This document shows, piece by piece, positions 10,935 to 22,738 of a stretch of DNA of 64,000 nt. The number at the start of each line of letters is the position of its first letter. Position 1 is the stretch's first letter. Under the pieces are notes generated by a model, which worked only from the letters and a program-made list of their open reading frames with translations, was not told the DNA's origin and searched no databases. This DNA is from Tieghemostelium lacteum (Eukaryota > Evosea > Eumycetozoa > Dictyosteliales > Raperosteliaceae), in contig LODT01000051.1 of assembly GCA_001606155.1 (NCBI GenBank), positions 62,001-126,000 of the forward strand, written 5' to 3'. A program made the translations under genes and the position numbers.

Positions 10935-11996
10935 TCACATTGGATACCATGCTAAATTTAATATAAAGCCATTTACCTCACCAATACAATGAATTTTCAT
11001 ATTTGGTCCAAATTGGGGTTGTTTTTGTGGATTTTGTTCCCAAAATGGAATAGAAAGATGACATACAGCAGGATGATTAGGTACAACAGTCATATTTTCA
11101 AAGTGTATATTACTACCATCCAATATATTCAGTTGATCTTGTTTTGTCTCTATATTATATAACAGATTTTGATGTTCTTTTGTACCCTCTGGAGTAACAA
11201 GTATAGACTGTTTCAATTCATGTAACTTATTTTTTAATTCAACTATCTTATGTTCATTTTCTATTTTCTGTTCTTGGACTAGTCTATTTACAAATAGGTT
11301 TGGTTGACCAAATTGAGGTTCAAGAAATTTTGAACTACAATATATATCAACAATTCTTGAGTTACTGTCAACTATAATACCCGATTCAGATCCACATTCT
11401 ATCCATATGACCATCTTCTCCATTTCCAATAAACGATTTTGGTTTTCACTTGCTGCAGAATTGGAAAGGTTCTTAATGATAAAACTTGGTCTTATATTTT
11501 CTTCCATAGGTTGTGTAAGAGGAAAATAAGCCCTATATATTAAACATGTAAATATTTTAAATAAATATCAATTACAATTATGAATCATACAATATACCAT
11601 CCTTATTAGGACCAACTATATAAAACCTATGTCTTGAAGGACACCATGCTCTCAAATCATTTTCAACAGCCCAGTAATCAAGTTGTGTAAATAATTCAGT
11701 ATTTTGATTTGTATCAAGTTCATCTATTGATTTGACTATTGAGTTTTTTGAGTTTCTATAGCTATATTAAGATGATTGTTAAAATTTACAAGTTCAACAA
11801 ATGAATCTGAGATTGGAAAATCGCTTGGAAAAAGTGCTGATATATCAAATATTGTTTCATTTGGTGCTTCTATAGTATGATTATTTACAAATTTTGTATT
11901 TAAATTACTATTTGTTTCTTTGAACTTTTGAAAAGCATATTCTGATATTGACCAAGGAAGATTTAATGTTTCTATTGTGTGATCTATATCACCCAT
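10935..11996 (-). CDS. Unrecognised protein, two exons, with one apparent frame break
   Basis: The exons are 11591..11996 and 10935..11532; the intron GTATGA...ATATAG (58 bases) joins in phase. The first exon opens MGDIDHTIETLNLPWSISEY and stays open to 11736, but the sequence with the best coding character (KSIDELDTNQN, LDYWAVENDLRAWC, RFYIVGPNKDG) is one frame away. The switch falls at or near an A6/T6 run at about 11744-11749. One missing base there would give a single frame of about 334 residues. No GT-AG intron of sensible length solves it. The rest contains a coiled-coil-like stretch (QKIENEHKIVELKNKLHELKQS) and ends FILNLAWYPM with a TGA stop. I recognise no family. An assembly error in the homopolymer is more likely than a pseudogene, because both sides keep good codon use. 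Confidence 0.65.
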
Positions 11997-12204
11997 TTTG
12001 AGATAATTTTAATTAAATAAATATATTTTAAAATTAATATTAAAAACTTTAAATAAATTTTAGTACTTTTTATTTTTAAACCACACTGTGGCTTAATTAT
12101 ATATAATGATATGATCTTCCAAAAATTTAAAATTCAGTCAAAATTTAAAGAAGTTATTTATTGATACAACAAAGTTTAGAGAGGGTTTTCTGGTATTTGT
12201 CAAA

Positions 12205-13476
12205 TTATTTATGAACTAGTTTAACAATACCTGGTTGGATAGTTGAATTCATTGAGGCAATACGATAATTGCTACCAGAAACTAGAGTATTCCAATCCTC
12301 AACAGAACGTTCTCTACCATCTAAAAAGTGCATCATCTTTATATCCAATAATGGGAAGAGACCTGGTTGATTTTTAGTATCAATAATTGAATCATAAATA
12401 TAGACTATAGCTTTTGGATTAGCCTTTTCAATATTTGAAAGAATCTTTCTGCACTATAATATAACATATTAGTAATATATTATAATTATTAAAATTAAAA
12501 AATATATGAATAATAATTAACATACCAATTCATCATTCCAATCATGGAAAATAAATTTCATAGTGTAAGCATCTGCGTATGGTACTGCTGTAAAGAAGTC
12601 ACCTGATTGATCTTCAAATCTATCCATTTCAGAACCTTCTCTTATTTGTTTCTTATTTAATTCAATAAGATGACCCATATCAAAATTAATACCCTTTTTA
12701 ACATGTGGGTTTTGTTTAAGAATTTCCCTAGTGATACTTTAATAATATTCTATTAATTTCTGAAAAATATATATTTATAAAAGTGATAACAATAATTTAT
12801 AGAATACATACATTCCTTGAGAACCACCTAAATCACAAGTTATTTCACAACCAGTGAAATCAGATTCTTTTACAACTATTGGCGATTGTCTAAGTGATAA
12901 TGCTGTCATATTCTTACTGAATTCTAAATCAACATCTGGGTGATTTCTATGAATATCCCAAAAGTTTTCAACACCATTATCAGATGGACCATGAAAAATA
13001 CCAGTTTGAATAGTTTTAACTAATGACAAAAATCCTCTGCATTTTTTTTATTTATTTGAAAGATGTAAGTGTGGTTGAGTAGTATTAATATTAATATTTT
13101 TTTTTTTTTGTAAAATTTTCAAAGGAGTGGGATGATGAAAGACTTATGCATACCTATAATGAACATCACTACATTCTGCTAAAATAATAGATCTGGCATA
13201 ACCTTGTGGACCTGAAGTTAATAGAGTTGACATTGGTGTTTTTGAAAATACATGATCATCTTCTTCTTTCATTATACCTTGAGATGACATTGCTCTCATT
13301 AATCTGTAGATATTATCAACATTGGCATTGAGATCTTTTGCAACGTCTTCTGCTTTCTTTGGACCATTTTCAACATAATCAGGAATTCTCAAGAAAGTAC
13401 CAGCATGTACAATTCTAGAAATCATATGTCCCATAGAAATTTGATGAATTTTTTCAAATGCTTCTGCTTCTGACAT
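12205..13476 (-). CDS. SAM-dependent O-methyltransferase (COMT/DIF-methyltransferase type)
   Basis: The model is complement(join(12205..12453, 12526..12736, 12812..13036, 13154..13476)), 335 residues in four exons with matching phases. The N-terminal winged-helix dimerisation part (AEDVAKDLNANVDNIYRLMRA) is followed by the SAM site DLGGSQG, whose Gly-rich loop is completed across the second intron (SQG-I-ITREILKQNP), and then KGINFDMGH. The catalytic HDW motif appears as FIFHDWNDEL, near the end of exon 3. The length and motifs match plant-type COMT enzymes. Dictyostelids have a family of these, including the des-methyl-DIF-1 methyltransferase that makes the stalk inducer DIF-1, but many paralogues make other methylated polyketides, so the substrate is not assigned. 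The third intron ends AAAG rather than TAG; this is the only choice that keeps the frame and the motif. Confidence 0.93.
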
Positions 13477-14086
13477 TTATAATATATTTATAGTTTAATA
13501 AATAAACAGTTGGTTAAACTAAAAAGAATGACACTCTGAAATTTGAGAAAAAAAAAAAACAAAAGGTTGGTAGTTTTTAGTCTTATAAAATTTTATTCTG
13601 GAACCCACAATCGCGATATTTATTTAAAATTTCAATTCCACTACAAAAGAAGAAATAAACTGTTGCAACATTATAATCTCACGAATTCCTATTTATTTGA
13701 TTCTATTTTTAAATTGATAATAACAATAATACTTTGATTAGTATTATACAATTCTTATTTAATTCAAAGATAGGTTAAATTAAATTAATCTTGAAATAAA
13801 TTAAACTAAGATTTTATATACAAAATATATTAATGAGTTTAATGATCGAAATGAAAAGGTTACAAAAAATTTATTGATACAAGTTTCTTGAAAATAAATG
13901 TTACAAATGATATAGATGCATTGATCTTTTTGAAAAAAACAAGTTCTATATTTTTGCAAATCATATAGGACAATTAAGAATACTATTAATTTTGTATCTT
14001 AATTAGAAGATACAATTATGAGATATGCTAGAGTATTTAAAATATATTGATTATAAAAAAAAAAATTTTTTATTATAATTATGTAA
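13477..14086. other. Shared promoter region of two divergent genes
   Basis: This 610-base AT-rich gap separates the O-methyltransferase (minus) from the TM9 gene (plus), so both promoters must be here. The 64-codon plus-strand frame at 13543-13737 looks like noise (Lys/Asn/Phe/Ile-rich, no support). A long A run followed by a T run directly precedes the TM9 start, a common dictyostelid promoter form. Confidence 0.6.
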
Positions 14087-16022
14087 ATGTGCACTAATTT
14101 AACGTGTAACCAATATAGATTCAAAGTAATATTGCTTTTGTTACTTTTGATATTAAAAAATGTAAAGTCAGATGACGAGAATCATGAATATCAATTTGGA
14201 GAAGAAGTTACATTATACTATAATTACCTATCTAGTGCAACCAATCCACATCTAGCCTATTCCTTTCATATGTTACCTTGGTGTTTGAAACAGGATGTAG
14301 ATTCAAATGATTCTTTATTTAAATCACCATTTGTATTTTCAAAACACCTTCTAGGTAACCAACTAGTTGATAGTAAGATACCAATTCTCTTTGGAAGTAT
14401 GTATACATGTCTAAATATATATTCATTAAAATAGGTAATCTAACTATAATAAATATTATAAAATAGAATCATTTTCATCACAGAAAATATGTCAGAGTAT
14501 ATTTGATGATGTAGATAGTTATCCAATATTAATATCATCTATTAGAGATAGTTTTATCTATCATATTGAGATTGATAAACTACGATTATTCTCAAAGATT
14601 GGAGAATATAATGAAACTGATACGTATATTTATACACATCAGACATTGATATTTCTACATAATCATAATAGAATTGTACAGGTTCAGTTAGTTACAGATG
14701 GACTTGAACCATTACAATTTGGAAAAGAGATGACATTTAGCTACTCGGTTGAATGGCATCAGACTCTAGAGGAATTTAAATTTAGAGATTATAGAGATAC
14801 TTTACATCTACCTTCACACTCTATAACCACAATGGTTGTAAACAGTATACTTATTCTAGTGGTTTTATTGTCATTTCTTATAATTATTTATAGTTCATCA
14901 ACATCATCTGTTAGTAGAGGATTATCAAGCCCATCCAATAGAGATTTAGAAATGAATATAAATTCAATTCAAAATAGTACTTGTATGATTATAGGTAGTT
15001 CACCAGACGATATCATTGATATCTATCTAGTTATATGTAGAATTAAATATCTAGAGATATTCTTAGCATTAGTTGGTCTATCAATACAAGTTACATTACT
15101 AGTATTAGTTATCTATATATCCAATCTATTAATACCATATAATCCATCAAAAGAGGTGATATTAGGTATTGTACTGTTTAGTTATCCATTTTCATCATTC
15201 TTTGGATCCACCATCATCACTGTATTTTGTCATTACCTATCGTCATATATTCACCATAAACCAAGATTTTTTTTAAAATCATGGTTGTACTATACGTTTT
15301 CCATTCCCTTGATTATGATAATCACCTATGGATTTCTAGTTCAATCTACTCCTAATCCTCAGTACCTTAAATTTATATCACTACAGAATATGATTCGTTT
15401 GATATTCTATTTTGTATTCATCTCTGCGCCATCCTCACTCTTTGGTGTATACTATTGCCATAGACGTCTAACATCTACAGCAATATACATTAATAATAAT
15501 TCACAATTTCAAAACCAAACTATCAATAACAATAGTAATATACACAATAATAATAATGAAAATGAAGAATGGTATCAATCAAAATATATAAGTATACTAA
15601 GTTGTGGTGTATTTCCATTTTGTTATATATTCTTGCACCAGGAATGGTTGATTACATGTCTATTTAAATACAAGTATTTTAAATTTACATTATTTCATTC
15701 ATTTGAATTCATTGGGTTTTTGGTAGTCTTGGCATTATCAAATTTGACGGTATGTAATTCAATGATAAAATCTTATCAAGACTACTTTAAATGGCCATGG
15801 AGATCTATATTGTCATCTCTATCTATTATAATATACCTGGAATTCTATTCGATATTTTATCTGGTTGTAAAATCACAAATTACAGCATATCTACCAGTAT
15901 TATACTACCTAGTCTTTACATTGATGTTAAATATCATTGTTGGTTTGATATCACTGTCATTTGGTTTTATAACATCCATTTACTACATTAAGAAATTTAA
16001 TATCAATCTAAAGAGTGAATAG
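14087..16022 (+). CDS. Divergent TM9 superfamily (nonaspanin/Phg1-like) membrane protein
   Basis: The model is join(14087..14396, 14467..16022), 621 residues; the intron GTATGT...AAATAG restores LFG-K-SFSSQKICQS. A signal peptide (FKVILLLLLLILKNVKS) leads into a luminal domain, then nine hydrophobic segments. Family landmarks remain: FGEEVTLYYNYL, LLGNQL, YSVEWHQT before the first membrane span, FSYPFSSFFGS, WYQSKYISILSCGVFPF, and DYFKWPWRSILSSLSIIIYLEFYSI cut here to DYFKWPWRSIL. The C-terminus NLKSE fits the KxD/E COPI-binding Golgi signal of TM9 proteins. Dictyostelium Phg1 proteins act in adhesion, phagocytosis and sorting of glycine-rich transmembrane domains. This copy is shorter in the luminal loop than usual and quite diverged, so it is probably a Phg1 paralogue rather than a direct equivalent of Phg1A. 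Confidence 0.88.
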
Positions 16023-16175
16023 TAAATAAAACATATTTTCCTCTCACCCACACTACCTAAAATGGTAGTATGACGACACCGAAATACGATTTTTTTTTTA
16101 TAAAATTTTTTTATAAATTTTATTGTTCCCTAAACCAAAGGAGCACTATTCATTGTCAAATCAATCTAATCTACA

Positions 16176-16984
16176 ATGTCAGATAATATAGGAAAGAATA
16201 TTCTTACACATTATCTAAATAATCACAAGAAATGGCATTGGGATTGCATATTGTCAGCAATTAGAGGTTTTAGAAATGGTATATTAACAGGTGTCAGAAT
16301 TAGAATACCTTATATATTTCAAGCGGTAATCTATGCTATTCTATCAAGAGGAGACGCCAAAAGTATCAGTCGTGTAAAATTTGTAATCAAACAAATGTTC
16401 TTTCATGGTAAAAACCTTGGATTATTTGTTTTGATCTACAAGAGTATATGTTGTATCTTTAGAAATCTAGGTATAAAAGGAGGTATAGATTCATTAATTG
16501 CAGGTTTCATTGGTGGTTACTATGCATTTGGTGATTCCAAATCAACCTCAGGCAGTGTAAATAATCAAATTGTACTCTACCTATTTGCACGAGCAATCAT
16601 TGGTATCATACAAGGTTTAGTCAAAAGAAAAGTTATACCTTCTGATCTTTCAACTACAACACCAAAAGGTTTTAGAATATTTGCTGGTATTACTTTGTAT
16701 GTATACATTTTTTATCTCCTAAAACAAGTTGTATTCTAATTCAAATACCTCAATACTTCAACAGAGCTTTAATTTTATATTTGACAGAATATGAACCAGA
16801 GGTTTTAAATAATTCATTCATGTCAACAATGACATATCTATATCACCAATCAGATTCAGGTAGTCTTTTGGAAAAGAACGATCAAAAATTTTCACCAATA
16901 ATATTAGTAATTATATTTTCACTTTTAGGATCATTGTATCCGCAATTCTCACTAGACAGTATTTTAAGTAAATTTAAACTGTAA
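16176..16984 (+). CDS. pxmp4: Peroxisomal membrane protein 4 (PXMP4/PMP24)
   Basis: The model is join(16176..16696, 16765..16984), 246 residues. The first frame runs on to a stop at 16739, but splicing at ACTTT|GTATGT to CAACAG|AGCTTT gives GITLALILYLTEYEP, which matches the human WGLVLWLFEYHRS region, and it adds the family's C-terminal SSMTYLY motif (here STMTYLYHQSD). Other matches are AIRGFRNGILTGVRIRIPY, RFVFTYK-like LFVLIYKSI, and LIAGFIGGYYAFGDSKS. PXMP4 belongs to the Tim17/Tim22/Tim23-PMP24 superfamily of four-helix membrane proteins; its job in peroxisomes is poorly known. After the conserved part there is an extra hydrophobic tail (IILVIIFSLLGSLYP). The gene lies close behind the TM9 gene in the same direction. 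Confidence 0.92.
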
Positions 16985-17155
16985 TAATTACGAAAATAAG
17001 AATAAATCGAGTATAGACAACAACTATTAAATTAATTGTGGTATAAATTCAGATCTAATAGATATTTCTCATTTTTTTCTACTTACAACTTTCGGCTATG
17101 ATTTTTTTTTTTTTATTTTAATTTACAAATTACCACAACCCCCCAAATTACATCA

Positions 17156-20100
17156 ATGGAAACAGAAAATATTTTTGATATTAATAGAATTAGATTACAA
17201 TTCTTTAGAAATAATTATAGATTAGTACCAAATGTAAATATTAATATATATATATACAAATAATGCTATATAAATGCTTATTGTTTTAATATATTTAATC
17301 TAGAATGCATATAATGAGTATGGATGTGCACTTTGTGGTGAGGGTTGTAGTTGTTGTTGTGGGTGTACATTAAATGCTGGTTATGTTGAAATTTTATCCA
17401 ACAAATCACCAGAATATATAAAATCAACTAGACAGATATTTTTAGAATGGACAGAAATGAGTGTCCAAGAGAAATTGAAATATATTAAATTTGCTCATCT
17501 CTATAGAATACCCGGTGATGAAATTGAATATCGTTTTGATAAGGAACCAAAATATATAAAACATTTGGTAACTCTAGGAACTGGATATTGGAATCAATCT
17601 ATTGATCAGCTATTGGCTGATAAAGACGATCCTCCATCATTAAAATCAATTTCACCTCATTATTTTCAGAATTTTGACTATTACATCTCAAAGATTTTAG
17701 GAGATCCTTTAATAAGAAGTGGTATGTTATTTCTTTAAAATAGAAACACCTTCAAAATATGCTAACATAATTTTTGTTAGATTATTATGATTGGAAATAT
17801 TCAAGTAATAGATATCAAAGAAAAATTTATTCTATAATATTTTCAGATAAAACTGATAGACCAACAATATCTCAGTATATTGAAAAAGTAAACAAGGATT
17901 TGGAATACTATGACGGTCAACATTTTACATATAAACCTGGTGATATCCCCGAAATTTGTGATTTGGTAGATAAATTGCATATGGAAACATTTCAGGGCAA
18001 AGAAGTAAATTTATTAAAAGAACTGAAAGATCTTCACGATGACTATTCAGACACTGAATATGATGAAAATGAAATTGAACTAGTTTTAAAAAAAATCCCA
18101 AAAGTTGAAGTAAAAGTAGATGAAGATGAAGAAGATAATGAAAGTGAAAGTGAAAGTGAAAGTGAAAATGAAAATGAAAATGAATTTGTAGAGAGTGAAG
18201 AGGAGGTCGAAGAGGTGTATTTTGAGCCAAAATATGATTTTGGTAGAGTAATTAATAATTTGTATATTCATATTAAAGATTTAATAAGTGAAATCCCCTT
18301 AGGAACATTATACAAATTATTGGATTTCACCTATGTAACTTACAGAGATTCTGGACCTTCACAATATCCAAAATATAACATTATTAAAGTTATTATCTCA
18401 AAATTGAAAACCATTGATGATGATAAAATGGAAATAGAAAGATATCTTAAGATTACTCCATATATTTACTATCAAATTGTAAGTCTAATGATAATTTACA
18501 TCTATAAAAATTTTAAGTACTAATTAGTACACTCTAATAAGGATCATATTGATGTTGGGTTATTAAAAAGCTATGGTGAAAATTTAATTGCAAGAACAAA
18601 TGAAATTGTAGAAAAGCATCTAAATAGCAAAAAGTATGGAGATTTAACTTTTTTAAAGATAGCTGTTGCACAAGGTTCTGATAAATTAGGGTTACCTCTA
18701 GTTAAATTCTTTACCTTTATGAAAATGGCATTGACTCGTGATTCAAAAAAGAATAGAAAGGAATCTGATAGATTACCAGGCCAAATTTCATCAGAACTAT
18801 CCATTTTGGTTTCCAAGTTCTTACTTGCACACATGAATTATCTTTCATCTAATCATCTATCAGAACTCTCTGAATTTATCTGTACCTTCATGAGATTCAA
18901 TCATTCAAGAGCCTCTGACTTTCTTATTAAAGCCATAAACTTATTTTTGAGTGATACAAGATTTTTACCAGTGATCAATAAGAACTTCTTGGTAATCTTT
19001 AAGTGTTTGAAACAACTCTCAATGAATCTCTCTATTAATTATCTAGTGAAAATCACTGATCCTGAAGTATTTAAACAGCATCAGAAGAAATGTGTTAAAT
19101 ACTTTTCAAAAATTCCATTGTATTCCTTAACTGCATACACATTTGAATTGATATTCAAATATTGTGATAATATAGAACCACATGTAACCAAGTTCTTAGC
19201 CCAATATGATGATTCAAAATTTAAGAATTATACTAGAACCAGTATTTTCTCTACAGTCCACTTTATCGAGCAGCAATTGTACTTTTATCAAATGTTATCC
19301 CCAAAAAAGAGAATAATAGAAGTTTGTTGGAAATCTATATTTTCTTTGGATAAGGATACTCAAGTAAAACTTTTGGAGTCTATCATGGATAGAGAGGATT
19401 TGATTCTCTTTTTCTTGGAATTCCTCCAACATTTGAAATCTCAGTTGTCTCTGCAGGAAAAAGCTGACCCACCAGTTGCTACCCCAAATGCAATATGGAC
19501 AGATTTCATATACCCCACTATCTCAATAGCATCTTACAACCAGATTATCTTCCAGAGACTATTACCATTATTGGATACAGAATTTTTGGATAAACTATTC
19601 CAATCTATAAAAGCATCTAAATATAATGCCCATAACGTATTATACATTACAATGCTGAAAGCAATGAAGTTGGTAAATATCCCTGTAGACAATCACATCA
19701 TTGCACTATTATCAACCTATTTAATGACAAACCACTTTGATATTGCTCAGACTGCAAGTTTGATTTTATTGTTATCTGAAGATCAGGATAGTGTCTTCCT
19801 AGAGTGCTTCCATCAGATTTTTGTAAAAAGTAGGGATTATAAACTAATATACAAACTAAATGATGCACTGAAGGAAAGATATTCTATAGATTATTATCCA
19901 TTTGCCCTTCAGTCCATTTCGAAAGCAACTTCACCACAACAACTGAAAGATTTTGTAGAGGTATTCAAAGATATTTGTTGGAATGATAAATTATTCTTAG
20001 ATATCCTCAATGAACTTCCGACCATCCTTGTAGATGCCAGTCGTATCACCAACCCAAACACCTCAACAACTGAGACAATCACAATATCATCATTAGAGCC

Positions 20101-21244
20101 TTCATACAGAATGAAATATGTGCTACCAAAACTCATCTATCAGGAGATTGTAGAGTACATCTATAAGGATCATGGAATTTCAAATCTCACTAAACTTCAA
20201 TTGGCAACTGTTTCAAAACAATTCTTTGATATTTGCTCCAATTTGCTATTGAATCACTATGGTTATGGTAGTAAAAATAGAATGTATATGAAGATTCTGA
20301 AACCAGTTATTAGTTATGATAGTCCATTCTGTCTCATTAAAACCATACCAAAACACATTGGCTATAAGGAACTATTGAAATTACCATTCACCAATTGTAG
20401 AAAGCTGTTTGTTGAACGTATTGAATCACTAACTCTTAATGATATATTCGTAGATCACCTTACCACTCCACTTGTGAATCTAAAACATCTAGATCTAGTC
20501 ATTACAAAATTGTACAAGCTAAAAAGTACACAATACTACTTTGCACCAGGATATATTCACTTTCTCTCCAAGACAAGATCATTGGAAACATTTAGAATTC
20601 AATTTGAACCATTTCATCCAGATTCATTGGTTGAAATTTTCAAAGTTCTATTGTCTAATAATCCAAAACTCCATAGAATCATTATTGATGTGTTCAACTC
20701 TAGCAATAATGAAAAAACCTACGCACCATGTCTTGAAAAATTGTCTGAAATTATAAAACTAATTCCAGATAAAATCCAAGTTGATATTAAATCTACATTT
20801 AATAGCTTTATTTATAAATACCTGCCAGTGAATTCAATAGTCATTAGTAAATTCAATCCAACTGAAACCTTTGATCAACTCAAAGAAGTTACATTAAACA
20901 AAGTGAGAATACCAATTAATGAACTAAATGTCATGTTACTACTAGAAAAATTACAAGACCATTATATCAAGAAGTTAGTCATCTATGGTAATATCTTTAA
21001 TTATAACAGTACACATGAATTCAACAGCTTCCTACAAAAACTCAGTAAAACAGTAATTGAAAATATATTTAAATTACTGGATAGCAATATCTATCTGAAT
21101 CAACTATCTATCTATTATAGATTCATGGGTAAAAAGGTTTCAATACTCTCTGACCAACACTATCAGGATATTCTCACAAACTATAAAAATTTCAGACCAA
21201 AAAGTACATCCAACTATATCATCTTTAATTTAAATAATAAATAA
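17156..21244 (+). CDS. Large composite protein: Cys cluster, acidic linker, helical repeats, F-box-like and LRR-like C-terminus
   Basis: The model is join(17156..17233, 17304..17721, 17781..18478, 18542..21244), 1298 residues; all four exons join in phase at GTAAAT, GTATGT and GTAAGT donors. Near the N-terminus is a tight Cys cluster (residues 34-47: CALCGEGCSCCCGC), possibly metal-binding. An acidic Glu/Ser repeat stretch covers about 275-310. The middle is helical without a family I recognise. Residues about 920-965 (KYVLPKLIYQEIVEYI, then LQLATVSKQFFDIC) look like an F-box, followed by degenerate leucine-rich segments (VNLKHLDLVITKL, SLETFRIQF) typical of the expanded dictyostelid F-box/LRR-like families. 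If so it could be a ubiquitin-ligase adaptor. Exon 4 would read as a separate gene if the third intron were missed, so a fusion of two genes should be kept in mind, but the splice sites are good. Confidence 0.75.
18146..18182 (+). repeat. Hexanucleotide-type GAAAGT/GAAAAT tandem repeat in coding sequence
   Basis: Short units GAAAGT and GAAAAT repeat about seven times and encode alternating Glu-Ser and Glu-Asn. They lie in the acidic linker of the composite protein and produce the long His/Phe frames on the opposite strand. Confidence 0.85.
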
Positions 21245-21279
21245 TTCAACACTGAACCCAATCAGATAATTTCAAGTAT

Positions 21280-21400
21280 ATATAGTTTTTTATTTACAAT
21301 TTATGTGTTTTTTTGTGTTTGCGACACGGAACTAACTCCAACAGGAGAGGAGGGGCGAGGATAGACAAGAGTAATGATAATATATTATAAATTTAAAGTA
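21280..21400. other. GC-richer island between convergent genes
   Basis: Between 21318 and 21372 the sequence is strikingly richer in G and C than any nearby spacer (for example GCGACACGGAACTAACTCC and GGAGAGGAGGGGCGAGG). It lies 3' of both the composite gene and the cyclin gene. No open frame fits. It could be part of a 3' untranslated region or a small RNA; I cannot assign it. Confidence 0.4.
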
Positions 21401-21420
21401 ATAGGAGTTGAAATAGGTTA

Positions 21421-22415
21421 TTAAGCTACCCAACCAGTTGAGTTAAATTGAGTAGTTTTACCATTGGTAACTGAATGATCACAACTACCTCTTCTTCTTG
21501 TGGGCATTGGAATGGAAGTATTTACATTATTTGTTGAAGTTTTCATTGGTGAGGAACTTGAGTTTTGAAAATAAACCAAGGAATTATTCGTATTATTACT
21601 GTTTACCTGTGGTACAAGTTGATTTGTAGATTTAACTGAACTATTACTATTGGTATTGGAAGTAGAGTTACTTGTAGTTGTAGAACTATTAAGTGGTAGT
21701 TGTTGTTGTACAGTTTGATTAACTTGTGGAACTTGAGAAATAACGGAGGTAGTTTGTTGTTGTTGTAGTAATTGTTCTTGTTCTAGATTTCTCTTGGCTT
21801 TTTCAACTTCTCTTGAATATTTTTCAAATTCATCGAGTGAACAATTGACAGTGTAGTTCATCATGGTTAGGAAATTAACTTCTAAACCATTCATTTCTCT
21901 TAGTGAAATACCACCAACTTGACTGTAGAATTCATTGTTATAAAATATATCGTCTAAGTATTTAGTTGAAATCAACAGAGATGTAATAACTAATCTATGA
22001 ATATTCATTGAATTTACTATGAGGTCACAGTTACGTAGGAATCTATCTATATATACTAAACTCATAATAAAGCATTCTTTACTACATGGACTGTACTTTA
22101 GAAGACGTGCCAAATAGGCATCGATACCAATGGTTGGTGGTTTTCTATTTGGTGGATAAAATTCTCTTCTATCGTTTTTAATCTAACATTTTTAAGGATT
22201 AGTATTTTTGTTGGTATATCTGATCAATTTTTTTTTTTTTGATTATAAATATAACTTACTTTATCTCCATTTGTAATTAATTTATTAATAACAGTACATA
22301 AAACATCTAGTAAAACATTGTCTTTGGTATCTCTCTTCGGTATCACAGGACTATATTTTGGCAATTCAGTTTTACTTAGAATATCAAAAATGGATTCTAA
22401 ATTTGCAGTGTTCAT
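21421..22415 (-). CDS. Cyclin of the PHO80/P-type family
   Basis: The model is complement(join(21421..22182, 22260..22415)), 305 residues; the intron GTAAGT...GTTAG is in phase 0. The cyclin box covers about residues 50-155. Landmarks are TIGIDAYLARLLKYSPCSKE, then VYIDRFLRN, TSLLISTKYLDD and FYNNEFYSQVGGIS with EMNGLEVNFL. These are the marks of PHO80-like cyclins (P/U-type, which pair with PHO85/CDK5-like kinases) rather than mitotic cyclins. After the box the protein is low in complexity: Gln, Ser/Thr and Asn tracts, then a basic Ser-rich tail (PTRRRGSCDHS). It has the longest upstream gap in the window, 2.8 kb, shared with the divergent OTU gene, which would fit complex regulation during growth or development. 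Confidence 0.9.
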
Positions 22416-22719
22416 TTTTGTTTAAAATACTACCAAACTAGTGTACAGAAATATGTGTAAAATAAATAATATATTAATATATTAATATACAAGTTGTTAT
22501 ATATATTTTTAAAAATATACAAAAAAATATAAAATAAATAATATATATTAAAAAAAATTATTCTATTTCAATTGATTAATCGATTTCGGTTGGGGAAATA
22601 TGCATAAAATATCTAATTAAATAAATATAATAATAAATTTGTTCATAATTTTTTTTTTGTTATATGATGTTTTTTGTTGTTAGATATATAATTTTTTATA
22701 TATCTATTGATAAAATGGT

Positions 22720-22738
22720 ATGTGGGGGGGTGTTGGTT
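22720..22738. promoter_or_regulatory. G-rich box, possible GBF site
   Basis: A run of seven G followed by TGTTGG lies about 300 bases upstream of the cyclin start. It is one of four G/GT-rich boxes in this gap. GBF-type G-boxes are GT-rich; this is a resemblance, not a proven site. Confidence 0.3.

Noticed and set aside
13543-13737. 64-codon plus-strand frame in the promoter gap
   Set aside because: Its composition is that of AT-rich noise and no splice sites or motifs support it.
17925-18271. Minus-strand His/Phe-rich frames
   Set aside because: They mirror the GAAAGT/GAAAAT repeat encoding the acidic linker.
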